From contig CAWCAT010000025.1 of assembly GCA_963793625.1 (NCBI GenBank), positions 75,375 to 139,374 on the forward strand: a stretch of DNA of 64,000 nucleotides. The letters run 5' to 3'. The translations under genes and the position numbers were made by a program. The notes under the pieces were generated by a model. The model made no database searches. It was given only the letters and a program-made list of their open reading frames with translations, and was not told the DNA's origin. Positions within the stretch are counted from its first letter, which is position 1. Every line of letters begins with the position of its first letter. The stretch is from G963668605 sp963793625 (lineage in GTDB: Bacteria > Acidobacteriota > Terriglobia > Bryobacterales > Bryobacteraceae). Below are positions 23,474-32,674 of the stretch, one piece after another.

Positions 23474-24778
23474 CTATAATTTTTTGGCCTTCTTCGCCGC
23501 TTCCACGGGATTTTCGAGCGCGATCACTTCGCCGTCGCGCAAACCCTTGGTCACCACGATATCGATATCGTTGCGTTTGCCGACTTCGATCGGCCTGATC
23601 TCGAACTGCTGGCCCTTCTGAATATAAACAGCGGGCTTGCCATTATGCATAAAACTGGCGCGGTTCGGGATAAGCAGCGAATTAGCCTCGCTGAGAATCA
23701 CAATTTCCGCACTGGCGCTCATGCCCGGACGAAGCCTGGGGTCCAGATTCTTCAACGTCGCGCGGGCCGGAAAGGTCTTTTCCGGATTTCCGAAGCCGCG
23801 GAATTCAACGAAGCGATCGGGCTGATCCAGTCCAGTTCCGCCGCGAAGTCCTTATCAGGAATTGCATCAACGCGAATTCGGATCTGCTGCCCGAGAACGA
23901 TTTTTCCACGATCCACTTCGTCGAGTTTCAATTCGATGCGCATCTCCGAAAGATCCGGAATCTCCGCAATCGCCGCACCTGTCCAGGCGCGATCGCCTTC
24001 CTTGAACGGAGGAGGAGAGGAACCGAACGAACCCGGGCGCGCGGAAGTTCGGAAGAATGTTCACGATTCCGTCGTTGGGGGCTTTGACAACCATCATTCC
24101 CAAATAGCCTTTGGAACGATCCATGTCACGAACGGCCTTATCTTTGCGCTGATTCAAGCGATCCAGATCCGCGGATTGGGTCGTCTTATGGGCGGTAATC
24201 GAGGTCTTTACCTGGCCGAGTTCACCTTGAGATATCCCGACGTCAATACGGTTCTTCGCGCCTTCAATTTCCGACAGGATCTCAGCCTTGCTGGCTTCCA
24301 GCTTCGCCCTGTCCAGGTTGTAGCCGGCCGTCATCAGGTTCATGCCGTCCATTTCGTCGGTGATCTTGTGCGTCGCCTTCGTCTGGACGATTTCGCTGTC
24401 GACAGTACGTACGGTGGTTGTGCGCTCCAGATACGATTGCTCCTGCGCAGCACCGTCGAATTCCACCGCAACTTCGCCCTTTCGGATCGGCTTTCCGGAC
24501 TCAGCGAGTTTCGTAATGCGGGGATCCGGAACCTGAGGCGCTGTTAATATGACGGACTTCGTACTTCGAATTTCGCCTCTGGTCTTAACACTGATCACGA
24601 ACTCGCCTTTGCGGACCTTCGAGACCGGCACTTCTACGACCGTGGTGCCCTTGTAACGGTAGGCCGCGTAGCCGCCACCGGCGCACATCATCAGCAGCAC
24701 GGCCCATGTTATGTAGCGCTTGCGCTGCGTGCTCGCAGACTGGCCAATTCTGATCTTGGGTTTTACGTCCTTCGACAT
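23474..24778 (-). CDS. HlyD/RND-type periplasmic adaptor (two frameshifts)
   Basis: Second adaptor of the efflux operon, about 430 residues. It begins MSKDVKPKIRIGQ with one membrane helix (YITWAVLLMMCAGGGYAAYRY), followed by VVEVPVSKVRKGEFVISVKTRG (first lipoyl half), a coiled coil, then VVKAPNDGIVNILPN (second half), MRIELKLDEVDRGKIVLGQ (barrel) and LRPGMSASAEIVILSEANSLL with a final EVIALENPVEAAKKAKKL. Frame changes lie near 24045 and 23790. It lacks the glycine-rich insert of its two neighbours. It starts about 70 bases after the upstream adaptor's stop. Confidence 0.84.
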
Positions 24779-24847
24779 CTGGCTTCCTTACCAATCACCT
24801 TTTCGCGTCTTGTACTCCCAAATCTTCCGACCGCGCTGGGGTGAGTA

Positions 24848-26527
24848 TTATTCCTTCATTAAAACAGGGGGACGGTTCAAGGCTATCACTTCTCCGGGCT
24901 TTAAGCCCGACCGCACCGCAACCTGTACATTACTTGCCAACCCTAACTCCACCTCGCGCCTCTGCCACCCGGTGCCGGAACGCACGAAAACAAAGGGCTT
25001 TGCGGGTACCGTGTCGCGGAAAACACCTTCGAGCGGAACAACTGCAGCCGCTTGAGTATCCGATTCAAAAACGACGTTGACCGCAACCGAAAGATCCGGA
25101 ATCACTCGCGGATCCAACTTGTCGAGCTTTAACTTAACTGGAACTTCCTTCAAAAAACTGCCGCGCATTCCACCCGGCTTTGTCATGGCACCGATGGAAT
25201 ACACATGCGCCGGCAATTCCAGGTCCGGGTAAGCATCAAAACGAACCCGCGCCTTGGCGCCGATCTTGAGATTATCCACATCCACCTGATTGATCGTCGA
25301 ATTGATCACCATCGAGCGGGTATCTACCACCTGCATATAAAACTGTCCCGGGGCCAACTGATCGCCTTGCTGGATTTGCGCGAACTCTGAACCGCGGAAG
25401 ATATTCTGCATCACGGTGAGGCCGTTTATTTGCGCTTTCGCGATCATCCTGTCGGCATTCGCTTCAGCGCGCTTCAATTCCAACTGCGCACGTTGAAAAT
25501 CCAGCTCTTCGTTTCTGACCTGGGTCTTTTCCGATATTTCAGAGAATGGAATTTCGGCCAGCAGTTGTTTGTGCTTTGCTTCCGCTTCTTCCAATGCGAG
25601 TTTCAGCCGCTCCGAGTCGATCTCAGATCGTACTGGAGTGGTCTTTAGATCAAGCTTGGCCTTTTCTACTGCGCCTTTGGCAGCATCAATGTTCTGCTCC
25701 CGGGCCTTGCGTGTGACTTCCAGATTGGCCCGCAACTTCCTCATGTCGAGTTCCTGCTGCGTGACGGAGGCACGGTAATCGTCCAGTCGAAGCAGCATAA
25801 ACTGGCGATCGAATTCCGCGATCAGATCGCCCTTCTTGACCTGCGAACCCGGCTTGACGAGATGCTGCAGCACAAGCATGAAGTCGCTTCCGCCGCCACC
25901 ACCACCGCCACCGCCGCCGGGCAACATGGAAGCAGTCGATCCGAGATCCGCCGAACCACCCCCCGCCGCAGCGCTCGCCTGTGCAGAAGCGGCCCTGGAA
26001 CTACCACCACCACCGCCAACGCGCGTACTGCTGGAACGGTTAGTGGCACGCGCGACGCCGCCCCCACCCGATGACTCTCCGCCACCCGTGGCGCTGGAAG
26101 ATGGCCCGCTGACAGTGGAGGAATTGCCGGTATTACTCTGAATTGCCGCGGAAGAGCTACCACCGCCACCGCCGCCGCCACCACCACCGCTGCGCCCGCC
26201 ACCACTGCGGCTGCCTCTAAGCTGTGGAGCAATCAGGGAAACGAAGTTTTCCGCGGAAGTAGTTCCGGTCAGGCGCAGCGTGCGATCGACGCCGCCACCC
26301 GAAACCGAGGTCGTACGAATAGTTTGGACTGCTGCCCCAGCCGCGTCTCGCTTTGCAGCGCTATTACGTTGGTAGAACAAGCCCCCAGCTACGGCGACAA
26401 CCACCAGCAAGCCCAGCATCCAACCGCGTCGTTTTCGCCGCGGCGCACTTGGTTGTATGGCAGGCTTCAGCGCTGGTGGCTGCGGCACAGGAATCGGAGC
26501 TGAGGCACCACTCATATGTGACTGCAT
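24848..26527 (-). CDS. HlyD/RND-type periplasmic adaptor with serine/glycine-rich insert
   Basis: First adaptor of the operon. An ATG at 26527 gives MQSHMSGASAPIPVPQPP, a proline-rich cytosolic tail, then one membrane helix (RGWMLGLLVVVAVAGGLFYQ). A lipoyl-like half is interrupted by an insert of about 120 residues made of glycine runs and serine/asparagine stretches. The coiled coil (FDRQFMLLRLDDYRASVTQQ), barrel (VDTRSMVINSTINQVDVDNL) and C-terminal domain (VRSGLKPGEVIALNRPPV) follow. An alternative start at 26563 would add 12 residues. The insert lies where the hairpin tip would normally face TolC or a partner. The frame is intact. Confidence 0.85.
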   Translation of the reverse strand: MQSHMSGASAPIPVPQPPALKPAIQPSAPRRKRRGWMLGLLVVVAVAGGLFYQRNSAAKRDAAGAAVQTIRTTSVSGGGVDRTLRLTGTTSAENFVSLIAPQLRGSRSGGGRSGGGGGGGGGGSSSAAIQSNTGNSSTVSGPSSSATGGGESSGGGGVARATNRSSSTRVGGGGGSSRAASAQASAAAGGGSADLGSTASMLPGGGGGGGGGGSDFMLVLQHLVKPGSQVKKGDLIAEFDRQFMLLRLDDYRASVTQQELDMRKLRANLEVTRKAREQNIDAAKGAVEKAKLDLKTTPVRSEIDSERLKLALEEAEAKHKQLLAEIPFSEISEKTQVRNEELDFQRAQLELKRAEANADRMIAKAQINGLTVMQNIFRGSEFAQIQQGDQLAPGQFYMQVVDTRSMVINSTINQVDVDNLKIGAKARVRFDAYPDLELPAHVYSIGAMTKPGGMRGSFLKEVPVKLKLDKLDPRVIPDLSVAVNVVFESDTQAAAVVPLEGVFRDTVPAKPFVFVRSGTGWQRREVELGLASNVQVAVRSGLKPGEVIALNRPPVLMKE

Positions 26528-26748
26528 GGCAAACCTTCCCGTCAGGCCTTCAAATTCTTCCACAGGTAGAACGTAGCAGACGCGAAACTACACTGCGGCA
26601 CTGGATAGACGACAGCGCTTTGGAAAAGGTTATTCGCCAATGATGAAAATCATCGCGATCACCGATTTATTGACCCAGCGCAACACTCAAACTCAAAATT
26701 TTCAGTAATTAGTATATCTGAAACGAAGAGGCATACGAGCCCTGCTGC

Positions 26749-26778
26749 TTGACATTTACTCATATGTGAATCTATTGT
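26749..26778 (+). promoter_or_regulatory. Candidate promoter for the RsbW/STAS operon
   Basis: TTGACA at 26749-26754 and TATTGT at 26773-26778 with an 18-base spacer, 48 bases before the ATG at 26827. The intergenic region 26528-26826 also serves the divergent efflux operon and is more A+T rich than its surroundings. Confidence 0.45.
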
Positions 26779-26826
26779 GGTGGTTCGACTTGGACCATTT
26801 TTAAGTCCCTTAAACGCAGAGCCCGT

Positions 26827-27267
26827 ATGCACTCGAATCATGGCGGTGAGACCGCCGGAGTGGAACAAATATTGGAATCGACGTTGGAAAGCGTCGATGT
26901 AGCGGAATCTGCGGTCCTGGAAATCGGCAAGAAAAGCGGGCTCCAGGAAGACGATCTGCATAAGCTCGGCATGGCCGTTCGCGAGGCTATGGTGAATGCG
27001 GTCGCTCACGGCAATCGCTACAGCGCGCACAAGAAAGTGTACCTGCGCGTACAGTCCGGGCAGAACCGGTTAGTCATCCGCATTCAGGATGAGGGCGAGG
27101 GTTTTGAGGTGTCAGCTGTGCCCGATCCGCTGGCACAGGACAATATCCTGCGCCAGTCGGGCCGGGGATTGCTACTTATTCGTGCGTTTGTCAACGAAGT
27201 TAAAATCGAACCGGCGCAGCCTAGAGGCACCGTGCTGGAGATGGTAAAGTATTTGAGCCAGCAGTAA
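26827..27267 (+). CDS. RsbW-like anti-sigma serine kinase
   Basis: 146 residues of the HATPase_c_2 type: N box in VREAMVNAVAHGNRYS, G1 box in IQDEGEGFEV, and G2 box in QSGRGLLLIRAFVNEV. In this family such proteins bind a sigma factor or regulator and phosphorylate a STAS partner on serine; the next gene encodes such a partner 31 bases downstream. No sigma factor gene lies nearby, so the target is open. The frame is intact, with the ATG at 26827 following a plausible leader. Confidence 0.88.
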   Translation: MHSNHGGETAGVEQILESTLESVDVAESAVLEIGKKSGLQEDDLHKLGMAVREAMVNAVAHGNRYSAHKKVYLRVQSGQNRLVIRIQDEGEGFEVSAVPDPLAQDNILRQSGRGLLLIRAFVNEVKIEPAQPRGTVLEMVKYLSQQ

Positions 27268-27298
27268 TACGAATTGTAATATTACTCAGGAGGAAACT

Positions 27299-27643
27299 GT
27301 GAGCGTAAAACTAACCGTCAGACAGGTCGGCGACGTAACTGTGATCGATGCCGAAGGCCGAATCACTCTGGGCGAAGGATCTAGCTCTTTCCGTGATACC
27401 ATCCGCGACCTCGCATCCAAAGGCGACAAGAAGCTTCTACTGAATCTTGCGGACGTATCCTACATCGACAGCTCTGGCATAGGTGAATTGGTTTCGGCAT
27501 TTACCACCGTTACCAACCACGGAGGCCAGTTGAAGCTGCTGCATCTCACCAAGCGCGTCCAGGATTTACTGCAGATCACGAAGCTGTACACGGTTTTTGA
27601 GGTCTTCGATTCCGAGACTTCGGCCGTTCGAAGCTTCGCGTAA
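27299..27643 (+). CDS. STAS-domain anti-anti-sigma factor
   Basis: 114-residue single STAS domain of the SpoIIAA/RsbV type. The conserved phosphorylation loop is VSYIDSSGIGEL; by analogy the second Ser of D-S-S-G (residue 59) would be the site. It starts with GTG at 27299, preceded by a strong ribosome-binding site (AGGAGG, seven bases upstream), which decides the start. Together with the upstream RsbW-like kinase it forms a minimal partner-switching pair. Confidence 0.9.
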   Translation: MSVKLTVRQVGDVTVIDAEGRITLGEGSSSFRDTIRDLASKGDKKLLLNLADVSYIDSSGIGELVSAFTTVTNHGGQLKLLHLTKRVQDLLQITKLYTVFEVFDSETSAVRSFA

Positions 27644-27725
27644 CTAATCTGCATTCAGTCTGTATTCACACCAGGGGCCTGGTCAGCATGCCCCTGGTCA
27701 CAATTCAACCCCGAATCGGTCCTGC

Positions 27726-28382
27726 ATGAACGGATCCCGCGCAGCCACTCTTCTGATCGCCGACCAACTGGTATTAGTAAGAGAGGGCCTTGCATCTCTA
27801 TGTGAATCCTCCGCTCGCTTTCAAGTCGTGGCGCAATGCTCCGATGGAGAGCAGGCACTCGCGTTAATCGTCAAACTCAATCCGGACCTGGCTATTCTGG
27901 ATTGCGATCTCGGCAAATTATACGTACTGGAAGTTGTGCGAAAAGCCAGGCAACTCGGTTCCTCCACGAAGATGGTTGTGCTTTCCTCCCGCTCCGACCG
28001 CAAAAGTGCCCTTGAAGCTTTGCGTGGGGGCGCGAGTGGTTTCCTGCTCAAGTCCTGCCTGGTTCGCGAGATGCTCGACGCACTGCGTCAGGTTCTGGAT
28101 GGCGCAGTTTATGTTGCTCCCCAGGTCGGGCTAGAGAAGATCTGGAATACGGAGCGCCGCAAGGGTGGCATCGATCCATTCGACAGTCTGAGCAGCCGTG
28201 AGCATCAGGTTTTCAGTCTGCTCGTCAACGGTTTGCGCGCAAAAGAGATCGCCGCGCGCCTCGATCTTAGTCCTAAGACCGTGGACACGTACCGCGCCAG
28301 CCTCATGCGCAAACTGGATATTCACGACATCGCCGGTCTGGTTAAATTTGCAATTACACGCAAATTGACTTCGATCGGTTAG
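27726..28382 (+). CDS. NarL/FixJ-family response regulator
   Basis: 218 residues: receiver domain (about 1-120) and LuxR-type helix-turn-helix (about 150-215). The phosphoacceptor is Asp59 in DLAILDCDLG; the switch Thr/Ser region is VVLSSRSD and the conserved Lys is in FLLKSC. The first acidic pocket is IADQ rather than the usual pair of Asp, which may weaken metal binding. HTH motif: LSSREHQVFSLLVNGLRAKE followed by IAARLDLSPKTVDTY. No histidine kinase is adjacent. It follows the STAS gene by 82 bases and precedes the acyl-CoA synthetase by nine. Confidence 0.9.
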   Translation: MNGSRAATLLIADQLVLVREGLASLCESSARFQVVAQCSDGEQALALIVKLNPDLAILDCDLGKLYVLEVVRKARQLGSSTKMVVLSSRSDRKSALEALRGGASGFLLKSCLVREMLDALRQVLDGAVYVAPQVGLEKIWNTERRKGGIDPFDSLSSREHQVFSLLVNGLRAKEIAARLDLSPKTVDTYRASLMRKLDIHDIAGLVKFAITRKLTSIG

Positions 28383-28391
28383 AATCAGGGA

Positions 28392-30031
28392 TTGGTATCT
28401 GCAACGGTGCAATCTGCAAGTTACATACGGGGTCCTCAAGCCCCGCTTCTTGAGGCGTCCATCGGACAGGTCCTCACCCAAACAGCCCTCAAATATCCTG
28501 ACAAGTCCGCGCTGATTGTGCGCCATCAGAACCTGCGGCTCACCTGGAGTCAGGTCGAGGCGGAAGTGGACCGGACTGCTCGCGGGCTGATCGGCATGGG
28601 ACTGCGGGCTGGCGACAGAATCGGCGTCTGGGCCACAAACTGCGTTGAGTGGGTACTCCTGCAATATGCCTGCGGGCGGACCGGCGTCATTCTCGTAAAC
28701 GTAAATCCGGCGTATCGTTCGCACGAATTACGCTACGTTCTGCAGATGTCGCGAATGCGCGCGCTGTTCCTGAACGAGCGTGACAGCCGCGCGGATTACG
28801 CAGCGATTCTAAAGGAATCGCGCAACGGCGACCGGTTGCCGCTGGAGCACATCATCTATCTCGGCACGGATTCGTGGAACGAGATGATCAGCAACGGCGT
28901 CGAACCTGCCGCAGCACGAAGCGCTGCCCGGCGATGTCGCCAATATTCAGTACACCTCCGGCACTACCGGTTCGCCCAAAGGGGTGATGCTCACTCACCG
29001 CAATCTGCTGAACAACGGCGTCGGAATCGCGAACTGCCTGAACGCCGGTCCGGAAGACCGAATCTGCGCGCCGGTGCCACTCTACCACTGCTTCGGATGC
29101 GTAATAGGTTCAATGGTGTGCGTTGACCAGCGGCGCGACGCTGATCATTCCGTCCGCACAATTTGACGCGCTTGCTACGATGACAGCGATTCACGAAGAG
29201 CGCGCCACGGCAGTGTATGGCGTGCCCACGATGTTCATCGCGGAACTCGAGCACCCGGAATTTCATCGCTTCGATTTCAGCAGCATCCGCACTGGCGTGA
29301 TGGCCGGCGCGCCTTGCCCGATCGAGACCATGCAACGCGTGATGACAGAGATGCACTGCACCGAAATCACGATCGCCTACGGCCAGACCGAGAGTTCCCC
29401 CGTAATCACGATGTCGCGCGCGAACGACAGTACAGATCTGCGCGTTCATACGATCGGCGCGCCGCTGCTCAATACCGAAGTGAAGGTGATTTCGCTGGAA
29501 ACCGGAGAGACGCAACCGGTCGGCGAACCGGGCGAGTTGTGTACGCGCGGCTACCTTGTGATGAAGGGCTACGACGGGCAACCCGAGGCTACCGCGAAAG
29601 CGGTCGACAGCGAGGGTTGGCTGCATACGGGCGATCTCGCAATCATGCAGCCCAACGGCTACTTCCGCATCCGTGGACGCGTAAAAGACACGATCATCCG
29701 CGGCGGGGAAAACATCTATCCGCGTGAGGTCGAGGAATTCCTGCACGCGCATCCGAGCATTTCTGATGTGCACGTCGTGGGTCTGCCAGACGCACGACTC
29801 GGCGAGACTGTTTGCGCGTGGATCCGCCTGAAAAGCGGCGACCAGCTCAGCGAGCAGGATGTGCGCGATTACTGCCGAGGCAAGATTGCATATTTCAAAG
29901 TCCCGCAGTATATTCGCTTCGTCGATTCATTTCCGATGACGATAACGGGAAAGATCCAGAAGTATCTGATGCGCGATCAGGAAATCCGCGAACGCGGCCT
30001 GGAAAGAATCGCGCGCATCGAGACAGCATAG
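28392..30031 (+). CDS. Acyl-CoA synthetase, AMP-binding (two frameshifts)
   Basis: ANL-superfamily ligase that activates a carboxylic acid, probably a fatty acid, with ATP and CoA. Pieces show the P-loop YTSGTTGSPKGVMLTHRNL, YGQTESSPV (A5), GELCTRGYLVMKGY, WLHTGDLAIM (A7), GRVKDTIIRGGENIYPREVE (A8) and the catalytic Lys in PMTITGKIQKYLMR (A10). Shifts lie near 28915 and 29125. About 546 residues. The start is a TTG at 28392 soon after the response regulator's stop. The sequence resembles the FadD/AcsM-like medium- to long-chain ligases; exact substrate unknown. Confidence 0.9.
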
Positions 30032-30051
30032 CCCTTTCTCAAGGAGCAAAG

Positions 30052-31152
30052 ATGTCGAAGTTGACCCGTCGCGATTGTTTGCAGGGATCAGCAGCACTGT
30101 TGGCCGCGACCAGCGTTGCGCCTGATCTTGCCGCAGCTTCCGACCCGCGGCGTCCGCCGAAGTCGAACCGTAGCGGCATTAAACTAGCTGAAATCTTTGG
30201 TCCTGGGCAGCAGGAGCGCTTCCGGCTTGCCCGCCAGATCGGCATCAACCACGCCATCGCCGGTGTATCCGGCGAATTGAGCAAGGTGCGACGTGAGCAG
30301 TACGTCGAGAAACTCACGCAGATCAAGAATGAATTTCAGGCTGCGGGCCTGACCATCGCGGGCGTGGAGAGCCATCCCGTGCCGGCCGAAAAGATCAAGC
30401 TCGGGCTCGATGGCCGCGACGAGGAGATCGAGAATTACAAGGCCGCAATCGACGCCCTAGCCAAGGTCGGCATCCCGATGATCTGCTACAACTTCATGGC
30501 CGGCCTCGGGTGGTATCGCACGAAAGTGGACATCCGCGAACGCGGCGGCGCGCTCAGCAGCGAGTTCGATAACCGCGAGGCCATCAAATTGGGCCCGACC
30601 AAGTGGGGCCTGGTCAGCGAAGAAAAGATGTGGGCCAACATCGAGTACTTCCTGAAGGCCGTGATTCCTGTCGCCGAAAAGGCCGGCATGCAAATGGCGC
30701 TGCATCCCGACGATCCGCCGATTTCACCCTTGCGCGGGATTGCACGCATCGTGACCAGCGGCAAGAATTATCGGCGCATCATGAATATCGCGCCCAGCCA
30801 GATCAACGGCATCACTTTCTGTCAGGCAAATTTCGTGGCGATGGGCGAGAACGTCGGCGCGCTGGCGCAGGAATGGTGCGCGCAGAAGAAGATTTTCTTC
30901 GTGCACTTCCGCGACATCGAAGGCCAGGGCGAAAAGTTCCACGAGACCTTTCACGACAACGGTCCCACCGACATGGCTCGCATGCTGCAGATCTACCATC
31001 AAGGCGGCTTCACGGGACCGATTCGTCCGGACCACGCACCCACGCTGGAAGGCGAATCCAACGACCGACCCGGCTACGCAATGGGCGGCAAGGTCTTCGC
31101 TATCGGCTACATGAAAGGCATCATGGACGCCCTGCATATTCCGTGCGAATAA
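30052..31152 (+). CDS. Tat-exported UxuA-like (mannonate dehydratase family) TIM-barrel protein
   Basis: 366 residues with a twin-arginine signal (LTRRDCLQGSAALLAA) and then a TIM-barrel related to D-mannonate dehydratase. Family motifs include ICYNFM, ALHPDDPP, FFVHFRDI, FHDNGPTDM and RPDHAP; the usual CQG is replaced by CQAN. E. coli UxuA is cytosolic, so export would be unusual and points to a periplasmic isomerase or dehydratase acting on sugar acids. The start at ATG 30052 follows an AAGGAG site. It overlaps the 3' end of the convergent sulfatase gene by 32 bases. Confidence 0.8.
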   Translation: MSKLTRRDCLQGSAALLAATSVAPDLAAASDPRRPPKSNRSGIKLAEIFGPGQQERFRLARQIGINHAIAGVSGELSKVRREQYVEKLTQIKNEFQAAGLTIAGVESHPVPAEKIKLGLDGRDEEIENYKAAIDALAKVGIPMICYNFMAGLGWYRTKVDIRERGGALSSEFDNREAIKLGPTKWGLVSEEKMWANIEYFLKAVIPVAEKAGMQMALHPDDPPISPLRGIARIVTSGKNYRRIMNIAPSQINGITFCQANFVAMGENVGALAQEWCAQKKIFFVHFRDIEGQGEKFHETFHDNGPTDMARMLQIYHQGGFTGPIRPDHAPTLEGESNDRPGYAMGGKVFAIGYMKGIMDALHIPCE

Positions 31153-32665
31153 CTACGGCTTCGCAGCCTTCCATCCGGCGTGTAGCTTGCGCCGTCAGGT
31201 CTTTGACGAGCGCGGCGTTTTCAGGCTGGTTGGCGATGTTGACGTTTTCCTGCGGATCGTCCTTGTGATCGTATAATTCGACCTCGCGGAAATTCTTAGC
31301 CGGCACAGCCCATTCATTGAAGCGGTAACGATCGGTGCGCATCGAGCGCCCCATCACCTGGCCGACGCCCGGCGCCGCATGTGGATACTGGCTGAAAGCA
31401 GCCTTCTTCCACGGCCGGTCGGGATTGTCGAGCAGAGGCTTGAAGCTCGTGCCTTCCAGACTCTCCGGTTGCGGTACGCCGCAAAGATCGCACAGCGTCG
31501 GATAGATATCGACAAATTCGGTCAGTGCCGCGGTCTTGCGCCCCGCGTTTCGCTGCCCCGGCACGCTGATGATCAACGGTGCATGCGTGGCCTCTTCGAA
31601 ATTCGAGTGCTTGTTCCAAAGGCCGTGGTCGCCCAGATGATAGCCGTGGTCGCCCCACAGAATCACGACTGTGTTCTCACGCAGGCCCAACCGATCCAGC
31701 GCGTCGAGCACCTTCCCCACCTGCGCGTCCATATAGCTTGTGGCTGCGTGATACGCCCTGATCAGTTCGACAGCCTTCTCCGGCCCGACCGGACCTGTTT
31801 CCGGGATGTCGCTGTACGTGCGCAATTCGCCGAACGTGTGCATCGCCACCTGCGGCACGTTTTTCGGCGGATACGGATTGTCGGCTGGCGTGATCTTCGC
31901 CTTCGCGTAAAGATCGAAATATTTCTTAGGCGCGATGAACGGAAGGTGCGGTCTCGCAAAGCCGGCCGCCAGGAAAAAGGAATCGCCTTTGATCTTCTCC
32001 AGCGCTGCCACAACTGCTTCGGCGTTCTTGCCGTCCGGGAGTTCGTTGTCGGCCACATCGGGCGCGGCCCACGCCGGACCACGCTTCGCGCGATTCTCTT
32101 CTCTGGTCAATCCGGCGTTGGCCGGAGGAATCTTCAAACCCGCGGCCTTCAGCTTCTCATCGATGTTCTTGCTGCGCTGTGCATTTTCCGGAGTGCCCCA
32201 TTTGACCTGAATGCCTGGACCCCACCACGGCACGCTCCACGAACGCGTGTCATCCAGTCCACCGTGGAAAATCTTGCCGAGGCCGGTGGTTAGATAGCCG
32301 TTATTCTTGAACTGCTCCGGCAGCGTGACGCAGTTTGGAATGTTTTTGCGGAAATGGGTCTGCAGTTCATAAACACCGGTCGTGTCCGGACGCAACCCGG
32401 TAAGCAGCGAGGTGCGCGAAGGACTGCAGACGGCCTGCTGGCAATAAGCACGCATGAAGGTAAGACCCCGCGACGCGAGCCGATCGATGTTCGGCGTAAT
32501 CGCAATGCGATTACCGTAGCAACCGAGCTGCGGCTTCAGATCATCGACTGCAATAAAGAGTACGTTGTAGCCGGGCTTGCGCGCGGTGCGTCCGGCCGTG
32601 AGGGCCAGCGGCAGACCTGCCGCCATCGAGAGCAATCCACGCCGTGTTAGATTTTGCTGTGCCAT
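31121..32665 (-). CDS. Exported sulfatase (iduronate-2-sulfatase-like)
   Basis: 514-residue arylsulfatase-type enzyme with a twin-arginine-like signal (LTRRGLLSMAAGLPLAL). The formylglycine site is Cys80 in CSPSR, followed by TSLLTG. Metal-ligand regions are VLFIAVDDLKPQLGCYG near the N-terminus and WGDHGYHLGDHG further on. Arrangement and length resemble IdsA-type sulfatases that act on sulfated polysaccharides. Cys-type sulfatases need a formylglycine-generating enzyme; the only FGE-like domain nearby is fused to a kinase 14 kb away and is not a convincing partner. The frame is intact. Confidence 0.9.
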   Translation of the reverse strand: MAQQNLTRRGLLSMAAGLPLALTAGRTARKPGYNVLFIAVDDLKPQLGCYGNRIAITPNIDRLASRGLTFMRAYCQQAVCSPSRTSLLTGLRPDTTGVYELQTHFRKNIPNCVTLPEQFKNNGYLTTGLGKIFHGGLDDTRSWSVPWWGPGIQVKWGTPENAQRSKNIDEKLKAAGLKIPPANAGLTREENRAKRGPAWAAPDVADNELPDGKNAEAVVAALEKIKGDSFFLAAGFARPHLPFIAPKKYFDLYAKAKITPADNPYPPKNVPQVAMHTFGELRTYSDIPETGPVGPEKAVELIRAYHAATSYMDAQVGKVLDALDRLGLRENTVVILWGDHGYHLGDHGLWNKHSNFEEATHAPLIISVPGQRNAGRKTAALTEFVDIYPTLCDLCGVPQPESLEGTSFKPLLDNPDRPWKKAAFSQYPHAAPGVGQVMGRSMRTDRYRFNEWAVPAKNFREVELYDHKDDPQENVNIANQPENAALVKDLTAQATRRMEGCEAVVIRTEYAGRP

Positions 32666-32674
32666 AAAGAAGCA

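Noticed and set aside
25836..26232. Proline-rich and alanine/valine-rich frames over the glycine-run region of the first adaptor
   Set aside because: They are shadows of GGN repeats; the minus-strand adaptor frame is continuous and conserved on both sides.
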